DNA of 64,000 nt from DAIDKA01 sp035487155 (GCA_035487155.1 DATHMK010000081.1:65975-129974); one strand, 5' to 3'. Positions 34,661-44,132 are shown, counted from the stretch's first letter. Made by a program: numbers and translations. The notes: generated from the sequence alone by a model not told the origin.

Positions 34661-35357
34661 GCACCGCTCCGCGGCCGAGCTGGTGGCGCAAGGCGCGCGA
34701 CAGCCACTCGGACAGCACCAGGCCGGCGAGCCCCAGGGTGAAGGAGGTGATGGCCAGACGCGCGGCGGTGGCATCGCCGTTGGGCACCTGCAGCGCGGTG
34801 TACAGCGCCAGTGGCAGCGTGCGCGTCACGCCCGGAATGTTTGAAACGAAGGTGATCACGGCGCCGAATTCGCCAAGGCCGGCGGCGAAGGCGGTGACGG
34901 CGCCGGCCAGGATGCCGGGCAGCATCAGCGGCAGGGTGATGCTGAAGAAGCGGTCCAGCGGGCCGGCGCCCAGGGTGCGGGCGGCCTCCTCGAGACCGGG
35001 GTCGATGCCCTCCAGCGTCAGGCGTATGGCGCGCACCATGAGCGGAAAGGTCATCACCGCCACCGCCAGCACCGTGCCGGCGGTGGTGAAAATAAGATGC
35101 ACGCCGAAGCTTCTTTGCAGCCAGCCGCCAATGGGGCCGCGCGCTCCGAACAGGATCAGCAGCAGGTAACCGGTCAGCACCGGCGGCAGCACCAGTGGCA
35201 GGTGCACGAAGGCATCGGCCAGGGTGCGTCCGGGAAAGCGCCGGCGCACCAGCACCCAGGCCACGGCCGTGGCCACCGGCAGGTTCCACAGCAGGCTCCA
35301 CAATGCGACTTCCAGGCTCAGGCGCAGGGCCTGCCATTCATCGGCGCTGAGCAGCAT
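34653..35357 (-). CDS. modB: Molybdate ABC transporter permease ModB
   Basis: A 234-residue inner-membrane permease with several hydrophobic spans and the EAA-loop region EEAARTLGAGPLDRFFSITLPLMLPG. It starts with the ModB-like MLLSADEWQALRLSLEVALWSL; a TTG three codons upstream (35366) is also possible. It forms the channel for molybdate with ModC. It is 21 bp downstream of the HAD gene on the same strand, so SDR-HAD-modB-modC may be one transcript. Confidence 0.95.
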   Translation of the reverse strand: MLLSADEWQALRLSLEVALWSLLWNLPVATAVAWVLVRRRFPGRTLADAFVHLPLVLPPVLTGYLLLILFGARGPIGGWLQRSFGVHLIFTTAGTVLAVAVMTFPLMVRAIRLTLEGIDPGLEEAARTLGAGPLDRFFSITLPLMLPGILAGAVTAFAAGLGEFGAVITFVSNIPGVTRTLPLALYTALQVPNGDATAARLAITSFTLGLAGLVLSEWLSRALRHQLGRGAVHA

Positions 35358-35378
35358 GGGGGTCAAGGTGGCATGGCG

Positions 35379-36050
35379 CTAAGCACCCAGCAGGTCGCGG
35401 GCGTCGTAGTTGAGCAGCTCGGCGATGCTTTCAACGGTCACATCCGCGGGCGCGAAGCCGGCGATCGCGGCCGTATCGTGGGCATAGTGTCCCTGACGCG
35501 GGAACACCGTGGTGACGCGGTCCTGCCACTGCGTGCGCAGCGAGTCCAGGATGCGCAGCTTGTCATCGATCATGACGTAGTGGCGGGCGGGGTAGCGCTG
35601 TGCGACGGATTGCAGCATCTGCTCCTTGTGCACGTAGATGAGTACCCGGCCTTCGACCGCGTCCCAGATGCCGGATTTTTGAATCTTGCGCGGCTGGAAC
35701 ACCACATCGCCGTCGGAGAGTATGACGGTCTCGCCCATGCTCTGCAGGTGCGCCAGCACCTGCAGCGCCTGCGGATACAGGCGCTGCGCGAACGGGTAGT
35801 CGATGAGGTAGCCGGACATGCCCAGCAGCCCCTGCGCGTCCAGGTGTTCGAGCCGGTACTGTTGCAGGGCGCCCAGGTAGTCGACATAGCCCAGCTGCGC
35901 GCGCACCGTTTCCAGGATCTGCGAGTAGCGCTCGCGGCTCTGCGCACCGTATTCGGTGGCGATGTGCTGCATCAGGTCACTGATGAGCCGGTCATTGTCG
36001 AGCAGCGTGTTGTCGACATCCACCAGGAACACAATATCGTCGGCAGCCAT
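35379..36050 (-). CDS. HAD-superfamily hydrolase
   Basis: A 223-residue HAD phosphatase-like protein. Motif I DVDNTLLD holds the nucleophile Asp. Motif II is ILSDGD, a Lys lies in HKEQML, and motif IV is VMIDDK. A helical cap lies between motifs I and II. The substrate is unknown; phosphoglycolate- or nucleotide-type phosphatases share this build. It follows the SDR gene by 5 bp and precedes modB. Confidence 0.9.
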   Translation of the reverse strand: MAADDIVFLVDVDNTLLDNDRLISDLMQHIATEYGAQSRERYSQILETVRAQLGYVDYLGALQQYRLEHLDAQGLLGMSGYLIDYPFAQRLYPQALQVLAHLQSMGETVILSDGDVVFQPRKIQKSGIWDAVEGRVLIYVHKEQMLQSVAQRYPARHYVMIDDKLRILDSLRTQWQDRVTTVFPRQGHYAHDTAAIAGFAPADVTVESIAELLNYDARDLLGA

Positions 36051-36055
36051 TGGCG

Positions 36056-36949
36056 CTAAGCCTGACTCTCGTACACGGGGTTGGACAGCAGCCAGCGGGC
36101 CGAGTTGGCGCGCGCCTCGTTGAGCGGCTCATCGGGGATCGAGCCCAGCAGCAGGGCGCTGCGCGCCTTGAGCACGTCCCGGAATTCCGGGTGACTGATG
36201 ATGTACAGACGGTTATGGCGTATGCCCTCCAGCACGTAGCCGGCCGCGGTGACGGCATCCATGGCATGGAGCATGAACTCCGGCGGCGGGGCGCCCTGTT
36301 CCTTGCCGGGTGCGGCATAGCCGGACTCGGCCAGCTGCGCGGGGCGACTGCGCGCGCTGTCGGCGATATTGGATTTCACCGGCCCCGGGCAATACACCGA
36401 CACGCCGATGGGGCGGCCCAGCATGTCGGTGCGCAGCGCCTCACTCAGGCCGACCACCGCGAACTTCGAGGTTGCATACAGGCCCACCGACCCGAGTGCC
36501 GCGATGCCGCCGATCGAGGAGACGTTCACGATATGGCCCGGCAGCCCCGAGGCCAGCATGCGTGGCAGAAAGGTCTGCAGGCCGTTGATGACGCCGCCGA
36601 CGTTGACGCTCATGACCCAATCCCAGTCGGCGAAGGTGGCGTGTTCCATCAGCCCATGCACGCCCACGCCGGCATTGTTGATGAGCAGCTGCACCGGACC
36701 GCCCAGTACCCGTTGCGCTTCCTCCGCCGCCTCCTTGAAGCCGTTGCGGTCGGTCACATCCAGCGCAATGGCATGCACGCGCTCGCCCGGATGCTGGCGG
36801 AAATGCTCCAGGGCTTCATCGCGGTGGTGCGCCTGTCGGTAGGTGAAGGCGACCTTCATTCCCGCCCCGGCCAGAACCTTCACCAGCCCCAGGCCGATGC
36901 CGCTGCTGCCCCCGGTCACGAACGCAATCTTGCCGCCAAGGTCCCGCAT
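36056..36949 (-). CDS. SDR family oxidoreductase
   Basis: A 297-residue classical SDR with TGGSSGIG, NNAGVG, the SSIGG serine region and YATSK catalytic pair, and a C-terminal extension past the core. ATG 36949 follows AACGGAAGGAT, an excellent ribosome site, so the longer frame from 37078 is rejected. It heads a compact unit with the HAD gene. The substrate is unknown. Confidence 0.93.
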   Translation of the reverse strand: MRDLGGKIAFVTGGSSGIGLGLVKVLAGAGMKVAFTYRQAHHRDEALEHFRQHPGERVHAIALDVTDRNGFKEAAEEAQRVLGGPVQLLINNAGVGVHGLMEHATFADWDWVMSVNVGGVINGLQTFLPRMLASGLPGHIVNVSSIGGIAALGSVGLYATSKFAVVGLSEALRTDMLGRPIGVSVYCPGPVKSNIADSARSRPAQLAESGYAAPGKEQGAPPPEFMLHAMDAVTAAGYVLEGIRHNRLYIISHPEFRDVLKARSALLLGSIPDEPLNEARANSARWLLSNPVYESQA

Positions 36950-37180
36950 ATCCTTCCGTTTCCTTACCGAATTGCTGCCGGCCAAGCTAACCGCCCCGGG
37001 CCCACCGAGGCAAGGCAGGCGGCCTGTGATAGCGGTCGCATTCGCTGTCCGTCCCGTGGCCATGCGGCAACGCGACACGGATTACCGCAGCAAGGGACTG
37101 TGAACCGTGACCACCGTTCAAGGGCACCGGCTCGGTAAGCTTGCACCAATACGGAGATAAGCTGAGACATATTCTGGGCC

Positions 37181-38437
37181 ATGGACGGATTCGCCCCAAC
37201 CGCTGACACCCTGCCGGCCATCCGGTCGGTGCTGCTCGTGGATGACAGCGCCGCGCAGCGGGCCTATGCGGTGGCCTTATGCCAGGAACTGGGCATCAAG
37301 GAGGTCCGCGAGGCCAGCAATGGCCTGGAAGCCCTGGCGTTGCTGGCCGCCATGCCCACCCCGCCGGACCTGCTGATCATCGATCTGGAGATGCCGACCA
37401 TGGACGGCCCGGAGCTGCTGACGCGGTTGCGCGAGCGCGGGGTCGAGTCGCCGATCATTGTCGCCTCCTCACGTGAGCGCTCCCTTTTGCACTCCGTTCA
37501 GGACATGGGCAACACCATGGGCCTGTGCCTGATCGGCGGGCTGCAGAAGCCGCTGCGCCTGGAATCATTGAGCGCCATCCTGCGCAACTGGGACAGTGTC
37601 GCGGACAAACGCAAAATGGCGGCCCACGCGCTGCCCATCGATCCGGAGGCGCTGCGCGTGGGCATCGACCGCGGCGAGATCGTGGTGCACTACCAGCCCC
37701 AGATCGCCGTGAATACCGGCAATGTGCATGGCGTGGAAGCGCTGGCGCGCTGGAACCATCCGACGCTGGGTCTGATCCAGCCGGATCACTTCATTCCCAT
37801 GGCCGAGCAGCACGGTCTGATCCATAAGCTCACCCTGCAGGTCATGAACGAAGCGCTGTTGCAGGCGGCCACCTGGAATGCACACGGCCTGGATCTGTCG
37901 GTGGCCATCAACCTCTCGCCGATGCTGCTGGAGAGTCCGAATCTGCTGCAGGAGATCTCCGGACTGCAGCAGGCCTACGGCCTGCGCGCCGAGCAGGTGG
38001 TGCTGGAGATCACCGAGACCTCATTGCTGCGCGACCTGTCGGTGGCGCTGGCGGTGCTGACCCGGCTGCGGCTGCGCGGCTTCGGACTGTCGCTGGATGA
38101 TTACGGCACCGGCTTTTCCTCGATGCAGCAGCTGGCGCGCATCCCCTTCACGGAACTGAAGATCGATCGCTCCTTCGTGCACGGGGTGCATGAGCGCGAA
38201 AGCGTCCAGGTCATGCTGCGTTCGGCATTGGAGATGGCGATGCGGCTGGGCCTGAACACGGTCGCCGAAGGCGTCGAGTCGCTGCAGGACTGGTGGCTGC
38301 TGCAGGAATACGGCTGCACGTTCGTGCAGGGTTGGCTGCTGTCCAAGGCCATGCCGGCCGCCGAAGTCATGAGCTGGATCCAGTCGCACGAGGGACGCAA
38401 GCCGGACTTTCGTCCGCAGGGTGCGGCAGCGCTCTAG
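37181..38437 (+). CDS. Response regulator with EAL (c-di-GMP phosphodiesterase) domain
   Basis: A 418-residue protein: a receiver domain (about 15-135) with acidic DDS, phosphoacceptor Asp in LIIDLEMPTMDG and the switch Ser region, then an EAL domain (about 155-405). Catalytic signatures are intact: VEALARW (EAL), NLSP, EITET, DDYGTGFSS, LKIDRSFV and AEGVE. It should hydrolyse c-di-GMP under control of a phosphorelay. No histidine kinase gene is adjacent. It is transcribed away from the SDR gene with 231 bp between. Confidence 0.94.
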   Translation: MDGFAPTADTLPAIRSVLLVDDSAAQRAYAVALCQELGIKEVREASNGLEALALLAAMPTPPDLLIIDLEMPTMDGPELLTRLRERGVESPIIVASSRERSLLHSVQDMGNTMGLCLIGGLQKPLRLESLSAILRNWDSVADKRKMAAHALPIDPEALRVGIDRGEIVVHYQPQIAVNTGNVHGVEALARWNHPTLGLIQPDHFIPMAEQHGLIHKLTLQVMNEALLQAATWNAHGLDLSVAINLSPMLLESPNLLQEISGLQQAYGLRAEQVVLEITETSLLRDLSVALAVLTRLRLRGFGLSLDDYGTGFSSMQQLARIPFTELKIDRSFVHGVHERESVQVMLRSALEMAMRLGLNTVAEGVESLQDWWLLQEYGCTFVQGWLLSKAMPAAEVMSWIQSHEGRKPDFRPQGAAAL

Positions 38438-38555
38438 GCAGCACCCCGGGGGCCGGTTCAAGGCGCCCGCAAATAAAAATTCTCAATCCGGGCGAAACCC
38501 GCGCCCCGCGTCGGGCCACTTACGCACGACCCCAGCATCGTGCACGAGGCGGCCC

Positions 38556-39398
38556 ATGGCGATTCTCTTACCCCGACCGATTCAGGTGCCGGTGGCGCTG
38601 CTGGCGTGCCTCACGGCGCTGCTGGCCGGCTGCGCGGGCAATGGCATGGGCCTGGATGACAACGGCAATCCGATCGGCGCCGATTCCAGTGCGCCCTCGA
38701 GCGCACCCTCCAGCGCCCCCACGACCCTGAGCGCGGATTTCCAGTCGATCCAGGACAATATCTTCACGCCCATCTGCACCAAGTGCCATATCGGTGCCAG
38801 TGCACCCGAAGGTCTGCAGCTGGATGAAGCCCACAGCTACGCCTTGCTGGTAGGCGTGCCCAGCGCCGAAGTTCCGACCACTCTGCGGGTCAAGGCCGGG
38901 GATCCCACCAACAGCTACCTCATCCAGAAACTGGAAAACGCCAGCGGCATCGTCGGCGCCCAGATGCCCTTCGGCGGGCCGTATTTGCCGCAGTCGACCA
39001 TCGACGTTATCGCACAGTGGATCACCAATGGCGCGGCGCCTGCCGCCTCCGGCACCAGCTCCACCATGACGGTGACGGCCACCATGCCGGTGGATGGCGC
39101 CGTGGTGGATGCACCGGTGGCGAACATTGCAGTGGGCTTCAGCCAGCGCCCCGATGCCTCCTATCTGAACGGCGCGGTGCACCTGCAGAACCTGCGCGCC
39201 GCGGCGCAGACGGTTCCGGTCATGGTGGGGCAGGCCGAAGGCAACCCGGCGACGGTATTGCTGACGCCGCTCGCCCCGCTGGGGCCGGGCACCTACCGCC
39301 TCAGCATTCACGGCGGCGATAGCACGGCGCTGACCTCCGTCGCCGGCGAGGCCCTGCCGAGTGATTTCTCTTTCACCTTCACCGTGGGTGTACCGTGA
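38556..39398 (+). CDS. Lipoprotein with one CxxCH heme site and Ig-like domain
   Basis: A 280-residue lipoprotein (lipobox LLAGC, Cys26). A Ser/Pro/Ala linker follows, then a single c-type heme motif CTKCH at about 74-78 in a PICTKCHIGASAPEG context found in Planctomycete-type cytochrome C domains. The C-terminal about 110 residues resemble a bacterial Ig-like (Big_5/SbsA) domain. It is probably anchored in the outer membrane. Its stop overlaps the start of the next CxxCH gene by one base (TGATG), so the two are made together. Confidence 0.85.
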   Translation: MAILLPRPIQVPVALLACLTALLAGCAGNGMGLDDNGNPIGADSSAPSSAPSSAPTTLSADFQSIQDNIFTPICTKCHIGASAPEGLQLDEAHSYALLVGVPSAEVPTTLRVKAGDPTNSYLIQKLENASGIVGAQMPFGGPYLPQSTIDVIAQWITNGAAPAASGTSSTMTVTATMPVDGAVVDAPVANIAVGFSQRPDASYLNGAVHLQNLRAAAQTVPVMVGQAEGNPATVLLTPLAPLGPGTYRLSIHGGDSTALTSVAGEALPSDFSFTFTVGVP

Positions 39399-40495
39399 TG
39401 AGCAAGCGATGGATGCGGTCAGCGGCGCGCTGGCTGCTGGTGAGTTTTGGGTTTGCGGCGGCTTGCGCCTTTGCTGAACCTTACATCGCCGTTCAGACCG
39501 GCCTCAAATGCAGTCAATGTCATGTGAACCCCACCGGCGGCGGATTGCGCGGGCCCTACGGCGATGTGTACGCGCAGACGCTGATGCCGGCCTCGAAAAT
39601 CGATACCGGTCCGGACCTGTGGACCGGGGACGTCAGCAAGTTCTTCCGCATCGGCGGGGACCTGCGCACCGAAGCCCTCGCGACCGAAGTGCCGCACTCC
39701 AAGACCATCTCGCAGTTCATGCTCGAACAGGCACGCGTCTATCTGGAAGCGCAGGTCATTCCCGATCGGCTGCTGGTCTATGTCGATGAGCAGGTGGCGC
39801 CCGGCGGGGCCCTGAACCGCGAGGCCTATGTTCTGTACTGGGCGGCCGATCACGACTGGTATCTGAAGGCCGGGCAGTTGTATCTGCCCTTTGGCTGGCG
39901 GCTTCAGGACCAGACGGCCTTTGTCCGCCAGGCCAGTGGCATCAACATGACGACTCCGGATCAGGGCGCGGAGTTCGGCTGGCTGCGCGGCCACTGGGAT
40001 GCCCAGCTGGATGTGACCAACGGAACGGCCGGCGGTACGGTCACCGACTCGCGCAAAGAGTTCACCAGCCAGCTCGTCTACGTGGAGTCCATCTGGCGCA
40101 CGGGGCTGGCGGCCAACTACAACGACAAGCTGGGGGGCGGTCGCAGCACCTTTGGCCTGTTCGCCGGCCTGCACACCGGTCCCATCACCTGGCTGGGCGA
40201 AGCGGACGTCATCGATGACAAGAGCCAGGGGTTCGCGCAGGGCCGCATGCTGGCCACCCTGGTGGAGGCCAATTGGCTCATCTCGCGCGGCAACAATCTG
40301 AAGCTCACCGCCGAGTATCTGGATCCCAACCGTGATCTGCAGAACAACGGCGAGACCCGCTGGAGCGTCGTCTACGAGCTGACACCGATCCAGTTCGCGC
40401 AGATCCGGGCGGGCGTGCGCTACTACGACGGCATTCCCCAAAGTAATACGCAAAACACCCGTCTGTACTTCATCGAGCTGCACGGGTTCTTCTAA
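39398..40495 (+). CDS. Putative outer-membrane barrel protein with N-terminal CxxCH
   Basis: A 365-residue exported protein. After a signal peptide (WLLVSFGFAAACAFA) comes YIAVQTGLKCSQCHVNPTGGG, with one possible heme-binding CSQCH at about 38-42. The remainder alternates hydrophobic and polar residues, with aromatic girdle positions and a C-terminal Phe (ELHGFF), typical of outer-membrane beta-barrels. Family homologues are often uncharacterised. Coupled to the CxxCH lipoprotein upstream, it may form a heme-loaded outer-membrane assembly; this is inference. Confidence 0.8.
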   Translation: MSKRWMRSAARWLLVSFGFAAACAFAEPYIAVQTGLKCSQCHVNPTGGGLRGPYGDVYAQTLMPASKIDTGPDLWTGDVSKFFRIGGDLRTEALATEVPHSKTISQFMLEQARVYLEAQVIPDRLLVYVDEQVAPGGALNREAYVLYWAADHDWYLKAGQLYLPFGWRLQDQTAFVRQASGINMTTPDQGAEFGWLRGHWDAQLDVTNGTAGGTVTDSRKEFTSQLVYVESIWRTGLAANYNDKLGGGRSTFGLFAGLHTGPITWLGEADVIDDKSQGFAQGRMLATLVEANWLISRGNNLKLTAEYLDPNRDLQNNGETRWSVVYELTPIQFAQIRAGVRYYDGIPQSNTQNTRLYFIELHGFF

Positions 40496-40526
40496 AAGGG
40501 AGACAAAACGCGCTAGATTCGGCGCC

Positions 40527-41285
40527 ATGGTCAATGCGCGCCGCTGTGTGCTGCTTGTGGTCAGCCTGCTCGGCGCTCGAGCGGCGTCTGCCGCGATTGC
40601 TGCGGATGACTTCGGCGGCTCCCTGGCGCTGACCAGTGATTACGTCTATCACGGCATTTCACAAACCTGCGGCGATCCGGCGGCGCAGGGCGGTGTGGAT
40701 TACCGCAGTGCGGGCGGCCGCAGTCCCACCGAGTTCTTCGCCGGTGTCTGGGGTTCGGCCGGATTGGGACGATCGGCCTGCGGCAAGGCCCGGGAGGTCG
40801 ATTTCTACGGCGGCTACAGTTTTGCGACGAGCTCGGATTCGAGCGCGACGCTCACCTACACCCACTATGACTATCCGGGTGGGGGCTATACCCTGCCGCG
40901 GTTGGCGGGCTATCGCTACGACTATGACGCCCTGGAGGGGCAGTGGGCCTGGCAGGATGAGCTGTATCTGACTCTGGCGTGGACCCCGGATGCCTTGCAT
41001 CTGGCTTACGAGTCCTTTGCCCGCAATCGCTCGGCGCTGTCCTATGGCCTGCAGCTGCACCACCCCTTGTGGGGTGACCTGTCGATCGCCGCAGGGCTCG
41101 GCTATGACCAGATCGCCGATCCCAGCGGCACCGGCTATGGCTTCTGGAACGCCGGTTTCGGCTACCGCCTCGGCCCCGTGGAGCTGGTGGCGACCTACAT
41201 CGGCACGACCCTGCGCGCCCAACGGCTGTTCGGGGATTATGTCGCCGGCAACCGGGCGTCCGTGACGGCGGTTTGGCGGTTCTAG
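40527..41285 (+). CDS. TorF-family putative porin / outer-membrane protein
   Basis: A 252-residue exported protein. After a signal peptide ending ASAAIAA, the sequence has the TorF-type opening GGSLALTSDYVYHGISQT, YGGYSF, and many paired aromatic beta strands ending in VTAVWRF with a C-terminal Phe. It should form a small outer-membrane barrel. The gene lies 31 bp after the CxxCH barrel gene and probably shares its transcript. The transported substrate is unknown. Confidence 0.85.
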   Translation: MVNARRCVLLVVSLLGARAASAAIAADDFGGSLALTSDYVYHGISQTCGDPAAQGGVDYRSAGGRSPTEFFAGVWGSAGLGRSACGKAREVDFYGGYSFATSSDSSATLTYTHYDYPGGGYTLPRLAGYRYDYDALEGQWAWQDELYLTLAWTPDALHLAYESFARNRSALSYGLQLHHPLWGDLSIAAGLGYDQIADPSGTGYGFWNAGFGYRLGPVELVATYIGTTLRAQRLFGDYVAGNRASVTAVWRF

Positions 41286-41349
41286 CAAGGATTTGCCTCC
41301 CGGGGCGGTCTAGCTTGAACCTGGGTGCGTCGTACAGGGACCTACGGAC

Positions 41350-41928
41350 ATGTACCAAGCCTCTGATCGCCGGCCCGACCCGCCGGCCGCTGACCAAAAC
41401 AAGCTGGAACTGGCCCTGCTGAGCCGCATCGCAACACGCGACGCGCAGGCCATGCACGAGCTGTATCACCTGTATCACCGGCGCCTGGCGCGTTTCCTGA
41501 TGCGGCTGACCTCACGCTATGACCTCGCCGAGGAAATCATCAATGACACCTTCTGGGTGATCTGGCAGCACGCCAAGGACTTTCGCGGGGCCTCGCAGCT
41601 GTCGACCTGGATATTCGGCATTGCCTACCGTCGGGCCCTGAAGACCCTGAAACGGGTTCGACCCGACTTCGCCGCCGAGGCCGATGAGGCCCCGGAGCAG
41701 ACCGAAGAACCCTGGCAGCAGGCAGAACTGCGCGAATGGCTGGGCGTGGCGCTGGCCAAGCTGCCGCATGAGCAGCGCATGGTGCTGGAGCTGGCCTACA
41801 ACATCGGGCATTCCTGTGAGGAGATCGCCGTGATCATGCAGTGCCCGGTCAACACGGTGAAAACACGGATGTTTCATGCGCGACGCAAGCTCAAGGTTCT
41901 GCTGGCCTCGCTGGCGGGCGCGCTGTAG
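41350..41928 (+). CDS. ECF-type RNA polymerase sigma factor
   Basis: A 192-residue sigma-70 family member with sigma2 (YHLYHRRLARFLMRLTSRYDLAEEIINDTFWVIWQH) and sigma4 (LPHEQRMVLELAYNIGHSCEEIAVIMQCPVNTVKTRMFHARRKL). It directs RNA polymerase to its regulon promoters when released from its anti-sigma. The next gene, 17 bp downstream, encodes a zinc-binding anti-sigma-like membrane protein, and a subtilase follows; the three form one operon. Confidence 0.95.
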   Translation: MYQASDRRPDPPAADQNKLELALLSRIATRDAQAMHELYHLYHRRLARFLMRLTSRYDLAEEIINDTFWVIWQHAKDFRGASQLSTWIFGIAYRRALKTLKRVRPDFAAEADEAPEQTEEPWQQAELREWLGVALAKLPHEQRMVLELAYNIGHSCEEIAVIMQCPVNTVKTRMFHARRKLKVLLASLAGAL

Positions 41929-41945
41929 TTGCAGGAGAAGCGAAG

Positions 41946-42650
41946 TTGAACTCAGAACCCAACGATGTCGAGCCTTATCCATGTGCCATGGAGTCGATAC
42001 CGTGGTACGTGAATGGAACGCTGGCAGCGGCCGAAGCCGCCAAGCTCGGCGCGCATCTGAAAGTGTGCGAACCGTGCCGCCGCGAATACGAAGGGCAGGT
42101 GCGGCTGTTTGAAGCGATGCAGAGCGATGGCACGCTGGTATTCGCCGCGGAGCCGTCATTCCGCAAACTGATGACGCGCATCGGGACCCAGGAGGACGCT
42201 GGTGAGATGGCCAGCGGCCTTGCAACACCTGCCGCGGCGGTGATGCCGACCCGGGCGGTGCGGGCGCCAGGCAAGGTGGCGCGCTGGCTGGCGGCGGCCG
42301 CCGTGATCGAAGGCCTGGGTCTGGGCTATGGTGCCTGGGCCTGGCACAGCTACAGCGCCGCGGCACAGTCCCCCTATGTCACGTTGACCACCCCGGCTGC
42401 CTCGTACCGCGACACCCCGCGCGTGCGCATCGTATTTCGCTCGGGACTGTCGGTGCAGGCGCTGGGGGTGCTGCTGCACCGGGCCGGTGCCCACATCATC
42501 GATGGTCCGACCGATTCGAATGTCTATACGCTGGGCTTCAGCGGTGCCGATGTGACGCCGCAGGTGATCGAGCAGCGTGCGTCGGCGCTGCGGGCCAGCA
42601 GCGATGTGCTGTTCGCCGAGCCTCTTGGTACAGGCAACGATTCGAGATGA
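41946..42650 (+). CDS. Putative membrane anti-sigma factor (ZAS-type zinc finger)
   Basis: A 234-residue protein. The N-terminus has IPWYVNGTLAAAEAAKLGAHLKVCEPCRREYEG, with the HxxxCxxC zinc anti-sigma motif. One hydrophobic segment (ARWLAAAAVIEGLGLGYGAW) follows, then a periplasmic domain that could sense a signal. I use a TTG start at 41946 because GCAGGAGAAGCG precedes it; the internal ATG at 41988 is the alternative. It should hold the upstream ECF sigma inactive at the membrane. Confidence 0.85.
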   Translation: MNSEPNDVEPYPCAMESIPWYVNGTLAAAEAAKLGAHLKVCEPCRREYEGQVRLFEAMQSDGTLVFAAEPSFRKLMTRIGTQEDAGEMASGLATPAAAVMPTRAVRAPGKVARWLAAAAVIEGLGLGYGAWAWHSYSAAAQSPYVTLTTPAASYRDTPRVRIVFRSGLSVQALGVLLHRAGAHIIDGPTDSNVYTLGFSGADVTPQVIEQRASALRASSDVLFAEPLGTGNDSR

Positions 42651-44008
42651 ACCGGGCGCTGCCCATCGCCGCCCTGGCGCTGCTCATCGGCCTTGTGAGC
42701 ACCGGCTGCAGCACGACGCGAATCCAGGCGGCAAATCCGATTCCAACGCCCGCGCGCGACCATGCCACCCGCTACATCGTGGTGACCCTGCGCAACGAGC
42801 CGCATGCCGAAGCGGAACATCCGGGCTCCACGCCGCGCGGCTATGATGCCGCAGGGCGCTACGGCCTCACCGCCAGCGCCAGCCTGCAGACGCGGGCTCT
42901 GGAGCGTCAATATGGCCTGCGCGAGATCTCCGCCTGGCCGATTGCCACACTGCACGTTCACTGCATCATGTTTGAGCTTCCCGGAGCTGCGACCCGCGCG
43001 GACATGATCACGCGCCTGGCCACCGATAAGCGCGTGGAGTCGGTGCAGCCGCTCAACGAGTTCACCACCCAATCGGCGCCCGAGGCGCTGCAGGCGGCCG
43101 CCGAGACAGTGGCGCAGCCCATGCCCTACAACGATCCGTACGCCAAACTGCAGGTGTCGCTGCGCGAACTGGCGGTGGTGTCGGCGCAGCGTCTGTCACG
43201 CGGCGCCGGGGTGCAGGTCGCGGTCATCGACACGGGTGTGGACTACGACCATCCGGATCTGAAAGGCCAGGTGAGCGCACGGCACAATTTCGTCGATGGC
43301 GATGAGACCACGTTTCAGCAGGACACCCACGGCACCGAGGTCAGTGGTGTGATCGCGGCCGTGGCCGACAATGGCATCGGCATCGTCGGGATCGCGCCGG
43401 AGGCGCGGATCATGGCGCTGAAGGCCTGCTGGCAGGCGGCCACCGGCGCCAGCGCCGTGTGCAACAGTTTCACCCTGGCGCAGGCTCTGGAGGGCGCGAT
43501 CGTCGCGCATGCGGACATCGTGAACATGAGCCTGGCGGGGCCCGCGGACCCCTTGCTGGCGCGCCTGGTCGAACGTGGCGCCATGCAGGGCATGATTTTC
43601 GTCGGCGCGACCCGCAATGCCGCCGAGGGACCGAGTTTTCCGGCGGACCTGGATGAGGTGCTCGCCGTGGATGCGGCGGAGGAGAGCAGCGGCAATCCGC
43701 GGCATATTCTCGCCCCCGGTCACGACGTCCTGACGCTGGTGCCGGGCGGCCACTATGACTTCGCCTCGGGCAGTTCGCTGGCGGCGGCCGAGGTATCCGG
43801 CATCGTGGCGCTGATGCTCGCCGAACGGCCGCATCTGAGCGCCGGCGAGGTACGCAACCTGCTGTTGCGCAGTTCGCGCCGCGTGCAGTCCCCGGCGGGG
43901 GAGATTCGCATGGTGGATGCCTGCGCCGCGTTGCGCGATACGGCCGGTCACCCGGTCTGCGGCTCGGAGCTGCGATCGGCCGCCGCGCCCGGCATTTCCA
44001 CCAATTAA
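42647..44008 (+). CDS. Subtilisin-family (S8) serine protease, lipoprotein
   Basis: A 453-residue protein. A lipoprotein signal (GLVSTGC, Cys21) is followed by a pro-like domain of about 150 residues and the subtilase catalytic domain. The triad is visible: Asp195 (VIDTGVD), His228 (DTHGTEVSG) and Ser377 (SGSSLAA). A tethered envelope protease results. Its ATG overlaps the anti-sigma stop (ATGA). Being coupled to a sigma/anti-sigma pair, it could cut the anti-sigma periplasmic domain or envelope substrates, or simply be a regulated output. Confidence 0.93.
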   Translation: MNRALPIAALALLIGLVSTGCSTTRIQAANPIPTPARDHATRYIVVTLRNEPHAEAEHPGSTPRGYDAAGRYGLTASASLQTRALERQYGLREISAWPIATLHVHCIMFELPGAATRADMITRLATDKRVESVQPLNEFTTQSAPEALQAAAETVAQPMPYNDPYAKLQVSLRELAVVSAQRLSRGAGVQVAVIDTGVDYDHPDLKGQVSARHNFVDGDETTFQQDTHGTEVSGVIAAVADNGIGIVGIAPEARIMALKACWQAATGASAVCNSFTLAQALEGAIVAHADIVNMSLAGPADPLLARLVERGAMQGMIFVGATRNAAEGPSFPADLDEVLAVDAAEESSGNPRHILAPGHDVLTLVPGGHYDFASGSSLAAAEVSGIVALMLAERPHLSAGEVRNLLLRSSRRVQSPAGEIRMVDACAALRDTAGHPVCGSELRSAAAPGISTN

Positions 44009-44034
44009 ATCAATCGCATAGCAGCGATCTGAGG

Positions 44035-44053
44035 CACCGGATTGTGACCGGTG
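44035..44053. repeat. Short inverted repeat upstream of the FDH operon
   Basis: CACCGG-N7-CCGGTG lies 80 bp before the formate dehydrogenase beta start. It may be a regulator site. Nothing else supports a function. Confidence 0.3.
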
Positions 44054-44132
44054 GCGGCGCGATTGGTGCGGTGGATGCCATGCATAACCCAAAGCAGTGA
44101 TTGCGAGGCCAACCCTCCGGTAAAGTATCCCG

